64,000 nucleotides of DNA from contig NC_057862.1 of the NCBI RefSeq assembly GCF_019393635.1, forward strand, positions 676,388,314-676,452,313, given 5' to 3'. A model generated the notes under the pieces. That model was not told the DNA's origin. It did no database searches and saw only the letters and a list, made by a program, of their open reading frames with translations. The position numbers and the translations under genes were made by a program. Positions 12,001 through 34,400 of the stretch are shown here, piece after piece (the stretch's first letter is position 1; the number at the start of each line of letters is the position of its first letter). Origin of the DNA: Dromiciops gliroides (taxonomy: Eukaryota; Chordata; Mammalia; Microbiotheria; Microbiotheriidae).

Positions 12001-15000
12001 GCCCCAAAGAGGGCACAGACAGCACTGACCCCCTGCCTCCCCACCTCTGCCTTCCCTAAACCCAGGTTCTTGAAGGATGCCATGTGGAAACAGGACAAGA
12101 AAGACTTGGCTGAAGAGATGGGTCAGCTGAACCATCTTAAAAAGCGATTGCTGGTCATGCAGAATAAATACCTCCTTGAAAAGAAGGTAGCAAGAGGCAG
12201 GAAGATAGCAGGAAAGGACCATCAAATATGTGGATGGCCAGCTTCCTCTGGGAGGGGGTGGGGGAGGGGGTTGTGGAAGGGCCCGGGGAGGGAGGCCTCA
12301 GAGGAACCCACCTGGGTCTTAGGCCTCACTGAATTCCTCTGCCCTCAGATCTGGGGCTTTGAGTTTTCTACCGTTTCTTGATGGTGGAAACCCAACTTCA
12401 GCCCTTGACACTTTGGGTCCTTTAGTTGGCTTGGTCCCTTGGGAAAACTACTCCAAGCCTACTTACAGGTCTAACTTCTGCCCATTTTCGGTGCCCATCA
12501 CCAGCTCCCATTCCTTTCTTCTCTGGTCTCTGAGCCTATGTGTAGACTTGGCTGTACTTACTAGACTTTATTTCCATGGGAGACACAAACAAATACAGAG
12601 TAATAGTTGTATGAATAGCACCCATTTCCTAGCACCAGACCAGCTAGCCCTCAGAATTTGAGGCCAAGTAAGGGAACTCCCCATTCTGGAAGTCTCCAAG
12701 AAGCTGGGTGACCATGGTCATGATGTGGCCAAGGGGAATCCATGAAAAGAATAAGCACCTCTTCTGGGGGCTATCCATCCTTCCCTTCATTCATTCACAC
12801 AACAGGTATTGATTAGGTCCCAACTGGGCACCAGGCACTGTGCTAGGTGGCTGAGGGCAGAAGCAAACCAACATGAAATGGTTCCTGTGCTCAAGGAACA
12901 GTTCTGAGGAGCCCACCTCTGATGCTTACCTGTATGGCTTTGGCTACATCCCTTACCCTCCCTGGGTCTCATTTCCTTACCTGTTAAAGGGGGAAGAGGG
13001 TGAAGGGTGAATTAGTTGGCATCTGAGGTTCCTTATAGCCCTAGAGCTGATTCTATTTACACAGTAAGCAGTAATTGTGAAGTACTTGATGTGCCTGGAA
13101 GAAAGATGGGGTGAAAATGGATTAGATGGGTCTGGGAGTGGAGGTGAAATTTGCCTGTTGCTCAGTCACATTCAACTCACCCTGTTTGGGGTTTTCTTGA
13201 CAGAGATACTGGAAGGGTTACCACCTATCTCTTTCTCTGGCTCCTTTCACAGATGAGGAAACTGAGGCAAAGAGGGTTACATGATTTGCCCAGGGTCACA
13301 CAACTAGTAAGTTTCTGAGGCTAGATTTGAACTCGGGTCTTCCTGACTCCAGGCAGAGTGCTCTATCCACTATGGCAACCCCTAGCTGCTCCCAAAAACT
13401 AAGGACAAGAGAAGTTCAAAGATTTGCCCAAGGTCACCTAGGTAATAAAAAGAAAAAGACAAAAGACTCTGAACTTCAGGTACATTTCACTATTAGGATC
13501 CACTATGTAAAGTCCGACCCCAGTTCCCTCCTTCTTCTGACATAGTCTGCCACGCCTCCTCTCCCGCTCTCCCCTCTAAGCGAAGCTCTCTTTCCCCTGT
13601 GTGTGTAAAGGGACCTGTGCTGGCCCTGTCTCCCTTGCCTGTGGAGACTGGACTCACATCAGCTTCTTGTGGACGCCTGTTGAGGAATAATATCAGAATA
13701 CTGGGGCAGGAATTTCTCGAAGTTCCTTTTTCAGCAGTGTCTGGCACATGTTTTGTTTTTTGGTGGTAGAGGCAGAGTGTCCAGAGCTGTGATTGCATTG
13801 ATAAAGGGAAAAGAAATCCCTTCTGTCTGTGTGCAGCAGCGTCTCCTCTACAATTTCTAGTCTGAGAGTAGCCTGGGGACCTACGAGCTTAAAGGACTTC
13901 ACCCAGGGTCACTCAGCCTAGAGGCCAGGCCACCTGGCCCTCTGTTCCCTGCAACAGGCTGTCTCTCATTGGGCACATATTCAATGTGTCAAAGACAGTC
14001 TCGGGGCAGCTAGGGGGCGCAGTGGATAAAGCACTGGCCCTGGATTCAGGAGGACCCGAGTTCAAATTTGGCCTCAGACACTTGACACTTACTGGCTGTG
14101 TGACCCTGGGCAAGTCATTTAACCCTCATTGCCCTGCCCCCCCCCCAAAAAATAGCATCAGGGGTGTTAAGCCTCAGAATGGAACATGTCAGGAAAGCAG
14201 GATGATAAATGGGTTTGGGGGAATTCAAAGCTATATTGTGAGGAAAATGAAAAGGGATGGGACCTTTGCTTGGGATGGATGAGCCAATAACTGACAACTG
14301 GAAGAAGGCAGAGCTCTTCAATTTTGTGTTTTGCTTCTGTTTTTGTTGCCAAGGAGAAAGCCCTTTGCACTGGAAAGGACAATGGCTGTCAGGGAGTTGA
14401 TACCTGAGATAAGTAGGGAGAGGGTAGGAGAACTCTTAAGTTTCCTTTGATGAATTCAAGTCACCTGGCCCAGCTGAAGCACATCCTCTGGTACTGAAAG
14501 TATTGACAGATGTGATTGCTGAGTCCCCCTGTCAGTAGTGTTTGAAAGATGGTGGAGATCAGGAAACGTACCACAAAGTTTGTGAAGGGCAGAGGTCTCA
14601 GTTTCCAAAAAAGGGAAGAGAAGTATCTGCAAACTAGGCCAGTGAGCTTGATTTCAGATCCTGAGAAAACTCTAGAACATCATTTTAAAAATGGATGGCC
14701 ACCATCCAGAAAGGGAAGTAGTGATACCAAGAGCCAGCAGGGCTTCATCAAGAATAGGTCATGTCAAACTAACTACATTTCCTTTTTTGACAGGTTTCCT
14801 AAACGGGTTGATCAGGAGAATGTTGTAGATAGAGTTTACCTGGATTTTAGACGAGCTTTTGGTCAAGTATCTCATACTATTCCTGTAGAAAAGATGGAGA
14901 TTGGTCGACTAGAGCAAGGCTTCTCAAACTCTTTCCACTCGACCCCTTTTAGCTGAAGAAATTTTTATGCACCCTGGGTATCTAGGTATATAAAATAGGT

Positions 15001-17833
15001 ATACATAACCTTTTATTAAGTTGCCAAAATTGTTTGCAAACCCCCCCATTCAGTTATGTGACCCCCACATGGGGTAGAGACCCATAGTTTAAGAAGCTAG
15101 GGGCTAGACTAGCATGTGATCAGATGGCCTCAGAACTGGTTGGATAGTTATACTCAAGCATGGTCATTAAAGGTTTGTTTGATGTCAATGTAGTAAGAGG
15201 TAGGACTACAGTGCAGTACCCCAGGGATCTGTAGTTGGTTTACCATTATCAGTACTTCTTGGCCAAAGGCATATATGTGATGCTCTTCAGTGTGCTGAGA
15301 TGCAAAGTTGGAAGGGATAGTTAATACACTAGATGACAAAATCCAGATCCAGAAGGTCTTAAAAGGCTAAAACATTGGGCTGAAAGTAATGAGGTGAAAC
15401 TCAGAGATAAGCAATAAAGTCTTTTGGGGGGGGGGTTGAGGCAATTGGGGTTAAGTGACTTGCCCAAGGTCACACAGCTAGTAAGTGTTAAGTGTCCGAG
15501 GCTGGATTTGAACTCAGGTCCTCCTGAATCCAGGGCCGGTGTTGCGCCACCTAGCTGCCCCTAGTAACAAAGTCTTATACTTGGGTACAAAAAAAAAAAT
15601 CAGCTTCAAGAGTACAAGGTGAGGGAAGTATGGTTAGAAAGCAGTTTGTCTGAAAAAGATTTGGGGGTTTCAATGGATCCCTGAGCTTGTGCAAAATATG
15701 AGAGAAGGGGAGGGGATGGTGCCCCAAAAAACTAATGGCAAGATCAAAATCTTGTGTTAAGGAACTTCCAGGAAGAGAGGGGGTGATGGTCCCACTGTCT
15801 CTTCCTGCTCAGACCTCATCTGGAATATTATGGCCAATTTATAGGAGGGCAACTAGAATAGTGAGGCGCTAGGAGATAATGTCATATAAGGACCATTTGG
15901 AGGAAATGGAGGTGTCTAGTCTGGAGAAAAGACTGGGGTGCAGGTGGAGGCAAAGAGGGAGGGATGGAACACGGTAGGCACCTTCAAGAGTCTGAAGGAG
16001 TGTCACAGAGGAAAGGTTGCACTTGCTTGGCTCCACAGGGCAGAACCTGGAACATTGGAGGAAGATACAGAGAAGCAAATTTAGGTTTGACGTCAGAACA
16101 AATGTCTTAACCATTAGCGCTATGTACGCCAAAGTGGGATGGGGTGCTATAGAGCTGGCAGGGTCCCCTTCCTGGGAAGTCTTCAGGGAGAGAATGGACA
16201 AGCACTTGACCATTGGGTGTAGAGGGAGTTCCTTTGAAGGTACACGTGGCTCGGACCGGGTGGCCTACCAAGGCCTTTCTAATCGCCAGTGCCTTGGCAT
16301 AGGGGAGGTAACTCGAATTCCGGGCAATGGGGAGCTGCGGCCTGGGACTCCCGGAGGTGGGGAGGTGGGGAGGTGGGGAGGTGGGGGCTGGGGGCGGGGG
16401 GAGGGCAACCTCTTGCCGGACCAATCATGCGCTGCCTCCTGTCGTTCCAGAAAGAGAGGGAGGCCCAGAACCAAGCCGCCTTCACCAAATGGCTCCAAAC
16501 CAAGCCTCTCTCCAGGTTGCCCAAGATTAATACCGTCGAGTCCGCGCCGGTAGCCAAGGAATCCGCCCCGGTTCCGAAGGAGCTTCCCCCGGTCACGAAG
16601 AAGCCTCCGCCGGTCACGAAGAAGCCTTCCCCGGTTCCGAAGGCGGCACCCCAGGCCAAGAAGTGCCCGCAGGTTACCAAGCCGCAGCCCCCGCCCAAGC
16701 CCCACCCGCCCCCCAAGCGGCTCTCCGTTTGGACTCCCCCCTCCCGGCGAAGATTCCGCGCCTTGAGGAGAATCAAGGCCCCTTCGGACATAGTCTCCCC
16801 CTTAACCATCCTTCCTTCTCTGAGCCCCCTCATTCCGAGTCACCCGTCCGCTTCGAGGCCTGGCTCCCAGTTCAGCTCCCGGCCCCCATCCAGCCCCCCG
16901 GCCCCGCCCGGCGCCCGCTCGCGTTCCAGCCTCTCGGCCCCGCTCGGCCCCGGCCCCGGCCCCGGCCCCGGCCCCGGCCCCGGCCTGCGGGCCCGCTTCC
17001 ATTCTCTGCCTAGCCCCTCGTCCCCTTCCTGCGTCCAGCCCTCTTTGGAGGGCCGCCTCCAAGGCTCCCCCCTGCTCCACTCCCTGTCCTGCTCCGCGCC
17101 AATCTTCTGGCACCGCTCCAAGTCTTCCCTCCACCAGTCCCGTGCGTCCTTGCGCCAGCCGCCGGAGCAGAAGATCTCCGACTCCTCCGAAACCTCGGCC
17201 GCCAGCCCTCCGCAGCACCCGGTGTCCCTCCTGGACATCTACCTGGCGGACATCCCCCTGAGGCCTCCCCCGGCGCGGCTGTCCTCGCAGTCCTTCCGCG
17301 CGGCCAAGTGGAACTCGAGCACCAAGCCCGAAGCGTGGCCCGTCACCCAGATCGCCTTCCCGCAGGGCGTGCGCCTGGGCGTGCAGCCGGACCCGGTGCC
17401 CGAGCCCGACTTCTGCGGCTACCTCAAGTTCTCCCCCGACGGCGAGGGCGGCGTGCATATCCAAACTGCAGACGGCCAGTGGGTCTTCCCGGTGCCCCGC
17501 CTGCCCTTCAAGGTCCTGTTCCAAGAGCTGTGCCCGAGCCGGCGGCACCAGCGCCTGAAGGTGCCGGAGGGGCTGAGGCGCATCGTCCTCCAGGACCTGC
17601 CCCGGAGGCGCTACCCCGGGGACCAGTGCTTCTGGACCGACTCCATGGCCATGAGCCTCCGGGACACCTTCGACCCAGCCTTCATCTCCTTGGTGCGAAA
17701 GCACCAGGGGCTTCCTGCCCTCTCCCCCGCCTCCCCCAGCTCGTCGTCTTCCTCCTCCTCCCCCACCTCCTCAATTGCTCTCAGACGGTGCTGGGCCCTC
17801 CTCTTCTATTCCCTTAATGACCCCTCCTCATAA
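4880..17833 (+). CDS. ANKRD53: ANKRD53, ankyrin repeat domain protein 53 (six coding exons)
   Basis: The proposed coding exons are 4880-5328, 8551-8689, 9060-9259, 10222-10386, 12066-12186 and 16451-17833. They sum to 2457 nt, or 818 residues plus stop, with consistent phases and GT/AG at every junction. About four ankyrin units occupy residues 168-318, with TALHLAA, TPLHLAI and TPLHLAA cores. A basic helical stretch follows (RFLKDAMWKQDKKD, residues 318 on), then a long Pro-rich region (about 380-640). The conserved C-terminal block runs from about 654 to 780 (FPQGVRLGVQPDP, FWTDSMAMSLRDTFD, HQGLP). Human ANKRD53, as I recall it, is about 530 residues and shares these blocks; the extra length here lies in exon 1 and the Pro-rich part of exon 6. 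From the literature, human ANKRD53 binds DDA3/PSRC1 at the mitotic spindle. Identity is firm for exons 2-6. Exon 1 is inferred. Confidence 0.9.
5329..8550 (+). other. ANKRD53 intron 1
   Basis: The intron is dominated by the purine minisatellite at 5649-7495. From about 7540 to 8550 it is GC-rich, first G-rich then strongly C-rich (8110-8460). I recognise no transposable element there and no further exon. Confidence 0.5.
5649..7495. repeat. 1.85 kb purine-rich minisatellite in ANKRD53 intron 1
   Basis: The + strand is almost entirely A and G, interrupted only by C in recurring words such as GACAGGCAGAGGGA, GACAGAGGAAGAGAGGGAGG and GGAAAGAAAGACAGGCAGAG. Longer blocks of some 100-200 bases recur in shuffled order, which indicates growth by unequal exchange or slippage. 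A pure (GA)n run sits near 6035-6094. Because stop codons are rare in such sequence, several frames on both strands stay open for hundreds of codons. None has a codon signature of a protein. Confidence 0.95.
8551..8689 (+). CDS. ANKRD53: ANKRD53 exon 2 (start of ankyrin region)
   Basis: A pyrimidine-rich acceptor CACCCGCAG precedes 8551 and the donor AGG|GTGCGT follows 8689. The exon encodes QELLAASVGNLDWLHHCLKH, which aligns with the human segment around FAAAVGNVEWLRFCL. It ends in phase 0, matching exon 3. An alternative AG at 8558-8559 would keep the same phase and shorten the exon by nine bases. Confidence 0.85.
9060..9259 (+). CDS. ANKRD53: ANKRD53 exon 3 (two ankyrin repeats)
   Basis: The acceptor CCCCCAG ends at 9059 and the donor GTGAGT starts at 9260. 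The 200-nt exon encodes GFTALHLAAERGNLECVTVL and GWTPLHLAINKDNPSVSLK, two consecutive ankyrin repeats with the usual TPLH turn. It ends with two bases of a codon that exon 4 completes as valine. Confidence 0.95.
9588..9657 (-). mobile_element. MIR-like core in ANKRD53 intron 3
   Basis: CATTTTACAGATGAGGAAAC and GGGTCACACTAGTAAGTG. A partial + strand MIR body (about 9310-9420) and another - strand core (10066-10150) lie in the same intron, and nothing else is recognisable in it. Confidence 0.6.
10222..10386 (+). CDS. ANKRD53: ANKRD53 exon 4 (last ankyrin repeats)
   Basis: The acceptor CTTCTAG ends at 10221 and the donor GTAAGA starts at 10387. The exon encodes NRNGITPLHLAAGEGMLECL followed by GADVHALDNQNRKGIDLCRA, matching the human segment NGSTPLHLAARDGLLDCVKV. 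It ends two bases into the Arg codon that is finished by exon 5. Confidence 0.95.
10387..12065 (+). other. ANKRD53 intron 4
   Basis: Apart from the CORE-SINE at 11225-11495 and a G-run near 10905-10930 I recognise nothing. There is no extra exon. Confidence 0.5.
11225..11495 (+). mobile_element. CORE-SINE with RTE-type tail
   Basis: A MIR-like body is followed by TTCCTCATCTGTCAAATGGG and the tail GGAGAAGGCAATGGCAAACC ... AAGAAAACCCCAAATGGGGT ... GACAAGTCAGA. That tail resembles the 3' end of RTE/BovB LINEs. There is no poly(A). Confidence 0.7.
12066..12186 (+). CDS. ANKRD53: ANKRD53 exon 5 (basic helix after the ankyrin domain)
   Basis: The acceptor AACCCAG ends at 12065 and the donor GTAGCA starts at 12187. 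It encodes FLKDAMWKQDKKDLAEEMGQ and a Leu-rich, heptad-like stretch up to YLLEKK. Human ANKRD53 has FLKDAMWKKDKKDFAREM at this place, the strongest single match in the gene. The exon ends in phase 0. Confidence 0.95.
12905..13056 (+). mobile_element. MIR-like SINE in ANKRD53 intron 5
   Basis: CCTGGGTCTCATTTCCTTAC and GGCATCTGAGGTTCCTTATA match the core and tail. Confidence 0.6.
13158..13392 (-). mobile_element. CORE-SINE with RTE-type tail
   Basis: The reverse copy has GGGGTTTTCTTGACAGAGAT, ACAGATGAGGAAACTGAGGC and the young-SINE-like head CTAGCTGCTCC at its end. Confidence 0.75.
14003..14151 (+). mobile_element. Young SINE in ANKRD53 intron 5
   Basis: GGGGCAGCTAGGGGGCGCAG head, full body, and a C-run then A-run at the end. 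Confidence 0.92.
14916..15104. mobile_element. Short non-autonomous DNA transposon with terminal inverted repeats
   Basis: It opens with GGCTTCTCAAACT and closes with AGTTTAAGAAGCT, an imperfect inverted pair, and has an AT-rich centre. It interrupts the L3/CR1 LINE. Size and ends fit a hAT-type MITE. Target duplication is not clear. Confidence 0.6.
15422..15561 (-). mobile_element. Young SINE nested in the L3/CR1 LINE
   Basis: The reverse copy ends CACCTAGCTGCCCC. Near-identical AATAAAGTCTT and AACAAAGTCTT flank it. Confidence 0.92.
16451..17833 (+). CDS. ANKRD53: ANKRD53 exon 6 (large GC-rich last coding exon)
   Basis: The acceptor TCGTTCCAG ends at 16450 and the TAA stop is at 17831-17833, giving 460 residues. 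It opens with KEREAQNQAAFTKWLQ, homologous to the helical segment after the ankyrin domain in human. Next come a PVTK/PVPK repeat block (residues about 388-448), a long Ser/Pro/Arg-rich region with a Gly-Pro run (residues 524-537), the conserved C-terminal domain (654-780) and a serine run. The exon is much richer in C and CpG than its flanks. The open frame extends upstream of 16451 into intron, but that part is not coding. Confidence 0.93.
   Translation, partial: KEREAQNQAAFTKWLQTKPLSRLPKINTVESAPVAKESAPVPKELPPVTKKPPPVTKKPSPVPKAAPQAKKCPQVTKPQPPPKPHPPPKRLSVWTPPSRRRFRALRRIKAPSDIVSPLTILPSLSPLIPSHPSASRPGSQFSSRPPSSPPAPPGARSRSSLSAPLGPGPGPGPGPGPGLRARFHSLPSPSSPSCVQPSLEGRLQGSPLLHSLSCSAPIFWHRSKSSLHQSRASLRQPPEQKISDSSETSAASPPQHPVSLLDIYLADIPLRPPPARLSSQSFRAAKWNSSTKPEAWPVTQIAFPQGVRLGVQPDPVPEPDFCGYLKFSPDGEGGVHIQTADGQWVFPVPRLPFKVLFQELCPSRRHQRLKVPEGLRRIVLQDLPRRRYPGDQCFWTDSMAMSLRDTFDPAFISLVRKHQGLPALSPASPSSSSSSSSPTSSIALRRCWALLFYSLNDPSS
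16539..16720 (+). repeat. PVTK/PVPK coding repeat in ANKRD53 exon 6
   Basis: Units of about 21-27 bases encode variations on P-V-[TPA]-K-[KE], for example APVPKELPPVTKKPPPVTKK. Near-identical DNA around CCGGTCACGAAGAAGCCT occurs twice in a row, pointing to recent in-frame duplication. I do not recall this block in human ANKRD53. Confidence 0.8.
16946..16985 (+). repeat. In-frame (GGCCCC)6 hexanucleotide repeat
   Basis: Six perfect GGCCCC units are followed by a partial GGCC. In the ANKRD53 frame they encode alternating Gly-Pro. The opposite strand reads GGGGCC, the same unit as the C9orf72 repeat, and can in principle form G-quadruplexes. Confidence 0.95.
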
Positions 17834-17834
17834 A
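17829..17834 (+). terminator. Candidate ANKRD53 poly(A) signal CATAAA overlapping the stop codon
   Basis: CATAAA is a known weak variant of AATAAA. It contains the TAA stop at 17831-17833. I see no canonical AATAAA within the following few hundred bases of + strand. T-rich sequence follows within 25 bases. Confidence 0.4.
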
Positions 17835-19640
17835 AGAAATATTGACCTTTCCTTCTCCGTGACTGAGCTTCTATTTAGTCCAGGGCTAGTGGAAGGTGTT
17901 GGAGTGATGGAGCCTCTCCCTAACCTGATCTAGGTGGAGGCCAGATCTCTGAAGACAGTATCCGAGCACATGGGCACATCTTATTCCCCAGACCAGTTCA
18001 GAGACTCCCAGCTCCCACGGAAACCGGGCACTGAGGGGTCCCTCTCAATCCTTCCTGATTCCAGGTTTAAAGTGCTTTCCTCTGGGTCTTGGGTGGAGAT
18101 TTGCTAACCAGCCCCATCTCGGGCTCCTTGAGCCCACCCAGGAGGCACTGGCCTTGTCCGGCAGTATCTTCCCCAATCACAGCAGCAAGAGGCCACTGTT
18201 GGCCCTGTAGTTGCTTAGTTCCAACAGGTACCTGAGTCAGCAGTCGCCCAGAGGCTGGGTTCAATGCCCACCCTTCCAAGTCCCAAAACATTTGTCCTTC
18301 GGGACAAAGGACTTCTCTCCCAGAAGCTCTCCTGGATGAAAAGCCCTCTTCCCTGGTGCCCTCTGTATCTCTGAAGATCTGTAGTGGGTTGTCTGAAAGT
18401 CAGTTGTTGAGTCTAGTACTAGGTATGACCCGGCATGTGTGACCTTGGCAGGATCCATTCCCTGAGCCCTATTTCCTCCTCTCTACAAGGGGGCTGAGGA
18501 AGACCACCTCTAAGGTCTCCATTGATCATCTATGACTCAACTCCAGCCCAAGCTGTCACCTCTGAACTGAAGGAGATCCCAAGTCTAGCCTTACAAGGCC
18601 TCATGGGCATGGAGGTAACCCCTCCACTCTGGGTCCAGCTGGAATTCCTGCTCAGGTACTCACTGGGCACAATGGTTTCCGAGGTGCCAGGAGATGATCT
18701 GTAGTCAGGACTGGCCCTGGTCTCATCTGTGGCAGCCGCCTCTTCCCATATCCCCTCTGAGGTGCTTGCTGTCACAAAGAAAGCATCTGGCAAACTCATT
18801 CACACTGATATATTAGAACTTAATATCGCCTTTCTCCCCAGGGACCGACATTTTAGAAAAGGCCCAAAGATCAGTACTTAATTGAAATAATGTTCTTATG
18901 GAATTCAGGCAATTCAATGGGCAAAGGCGCCACTGATGGATGCCCAACTCTGCCTAGAGGTGCCCAGCCTGCCCCTTAATTAAGTATTCAGGCATGTCAT
19001 CAATTCAACCACAATGTCAGCAAATGCTCTCTGGGCTCTTGCACACCCTTCCCCCTCCTCCCCTCCCTTCCTCCCCAATCTTGGCTGGCTCAAGTCAATC
19101 GAGGCCTAGTCCTGGGCAGAGCTGAGCCAGCCCCAAGGCTCCTCCCTCATCTGAAACACAGATCCAGCCAAAAATCACAGGAGTTAGGTCAGGGGACAAG
19201 GCATCCTTTCCCCAAAGGAGCAGGGGTCTCAGCTCAAAATACTGCCCCTTCCCCAGTGAGAAGTTTCTGTTCTGTCTCTCCAAGGCACTAATTGTACCCC
19301 CTCAGTTTCATACTTTGCTATGAGGGAGATCGAATGAACCAAAACCCAGCCCCCCTCCCCAGGAAGACTTCCAAAACAGAAGGCTTCAGAATATTTTTAA
19401 CCCAGATTTCGTCCAAATCTCCCCCACCACACCCCAACTCTCAAGAGGCCCGGAAGCAGCCTAGGACACAGTCATTTCTGCTGCTCCTGCTGAACAGATC
19501 ACAGTCGCCTCAGGATCCTGGGCAGGGCCACAGCAGAAGTGCCCTGAGGGGAAAAGGCCCCTGACTGGAGCTTGTCCCAGACCCAGGTAGCAGTAGGCTG
19601 GGAGAAAAGAAAGGAGAATGAGTTTTCAGGGCATTAAGGA
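17834..19640. other. Tail-to-tail intergenic gap between ANKRD53 and TEX261
   Basis: There is no gene in this 1.8 kb. It holds an old MIR-like SINE at about 18395-18537 (+) and otherwise unique sequence that I cannot assign. Confidence 0.6.
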
Positions 19641-20172
19641 AAAAACGCCACCCAGATTCTTTATTCAAATGGGTATTTGTACTTTGACAGAAATCACAGT
19701 TCGATTCAACACCAAAAGGCTATTTCCTTTGGAAATGCACCAAGTCGTGGCTCCACCCTCAGGGTCCTCTGGAGAGAGGAACCCCTTGTTCCCTGCCTCG
19801 AGCAGAGCTGAGCCCCATACGGTGGGGCTGATGAACTAGAAGCGGAGCTCGGCCCAACAGCCCCATTACAGGTCTCGGGAGGAAGGAATGAGGGGCAGTT
19901 TGGGGCCTCCAGGCCCAAAGGCTACCCAAAGTCCAAAGATGGGTAGCCCTCCCCAGATCCCAGATGCCCGACTCTGGACTCCTCCTCCGGAAGCAATGTC
20001 CAGGTTGTATCACGTGGCCTTCAGCTTTATCCGATCCTAACCAAGACCCCTCGGGGGTGTGGGGATACGGGGGAGAGGGCCAGGGTGGGGGGAGGCTCCC
20101 CCAAAGACATCTACCTCCAGGCTCACTGCCCCAGCTCCCTCCTCCTCACCCCTGGGCCCCCTCCCCGAGTGG
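19640..20172 (-). other. TEX261: Probable TEX261 3' UTR with AATAAA at 19660-19665
   Basis: The first canonical AATAAA on the minus strand after the stop is at 19665-19660, about 510 bases downstream. Cleavage would fall near 19640. Longer isoforms cannot be excluded. Confidence 0.55.
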
Positions 20173-33430
<13,258 letters not shown>

Positions 33431-33694
33431 GGCTCACCCGCCGCTCTCCGGCCTCCGCCGGGCCTCCCTGCTCGGCCCGGGACCCGGAGCCGCCGCCGCC
33501 GCTGTCGTCGCCGCCGCCGCTCAGGCCCCGCCCCCGCCGCCGACGTCGCCGAGAAGAGCCGCGGGCCCGGAGCGCCGCGGGCGGTTCTCACAGCGGCGCC
33601 TGCCGGCGGGAGGCCGAACTGCGGCCACAGCGCCCGCCCCGGAGCCGGAGGCTGCCCTCGCCTGCGCAGAGCCTGGAGCAGCCCTGGCCGTCCG

Positions 33695-33775
33695 CTCCAA
33701 CCCTCTCATTTTACTGATGGGGACACTGAGGCCCACGGAGCCTAAGGGACCCAGGATCACAGCTCTGGAGCTGGG
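33695..33775 (-). mobile_element. MIR-like core at the edge of the TEX261 CpG island
   Basis: CTCATTTTACTGATGGGGAC and GGACCCAGGATCACAGCTCT. Confidence 0.55.
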
Positions 33776-34089
33776 AGGGGCCGCCCCGGCTCTGCCCTCT
33801 GCCGTCTGCCCAATGACCGGGTTGAACTTAACCTCTCCAGCCCCTTCCAAGCATCCCTTGGCCGGGGGTAAACCAGGCTTCGCCCAAGACAGCGAGGTCT
33901 CCCCGGAGTGAAAGAACCCGGATTCTAGTCCCCGCGTGCTTTTGGACGAGTCACTGGACTTCCTCTAAAACAAAGCTCCAGCGAACCCGAGGTCCCTCCG
34001 ACGCCCCACGCGTGACCCGGGAGTCCTTCGGGGCAGAGCAGGACAATCGTGTCCAGGTCTAGCAAAGACACGGATTAAGTGGAGGAAAG

Positions 34090-34400
34090 CGAGCGTGGGG
34101 GTAGGGGGAGCCCCGAGTCGGCCAGAAGGAGAGCGTGCCAGCGGGGGGACTCCCCTGGAGGGATGGGCGCAGGACAAGAGCGGGTGCCGGCGCCGGAGCA
34201 GGCGCCGGGGAGCGCTTAGCGCGTGGTCAGCCAGCGCGTCCCGGGCCGGCGCAGGCTATGCTGACTCTTGTCCCCCGGCTGGACTTCGGGGACACCGGGA
34301 GGGAGGATGAGGCTGACGACTGTGCGCAGCTCCGCCTCCCTTCACCCCGCGATGAAGGACCGACGCCGGCCCTCCTCGAGGGCGGGGGCCGTGGGTATTG
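34090..34400. promoter_or_regulatory. Second CpG-rich patch without a recognised gene
   Basis: It contains GCCGGCGCCGGAGCAGGCGC and several CpG-dense words about 0.7 kb upstream of the TEX261 start. I see no convincing exon. It could be an upstream part of the TEX261 island, an alternative promoter, or the start of a divergent noncoding transcript. Confidence 0.35.

Larger units (their letters stand above)
14440..16260 (+). mobile_element. L3/CR1-type LINE in ANKRD53 intron 5
   Basis: The left part encodes reverse transcriptase motifs of CR1/L2-type LINEs: PVSLISDPEKTLE, QQGFIKNRSCQTNYISFFDR, VYLDFRRAFGQVSHT. The right part (15800-16260) is the typical CR1/L3 3' region (CTCATCTGGAATATTATGG, GGCAAATTTAGGTTTGA-like words). 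It is interrupted by a small TIR element at about 14916-15104 and a young SINE at 15422-15561. It is decayed and ends shortly before exon 6. Confidence 0.75.

Noticed and set aside
16289-16450. N-terminal extension of the ANKRD53 last-exon frame
   Set aside because: A clear acceptor at 16450 joins in phase to exon 5. The extension is Gly-rich intron sequence.
16802-17704. A 300-codon frame antisense to ANKRD53 exon 6
   Set aside because: It is a shadow of a GC-rich coding exon. The sense strand matches a known protein.
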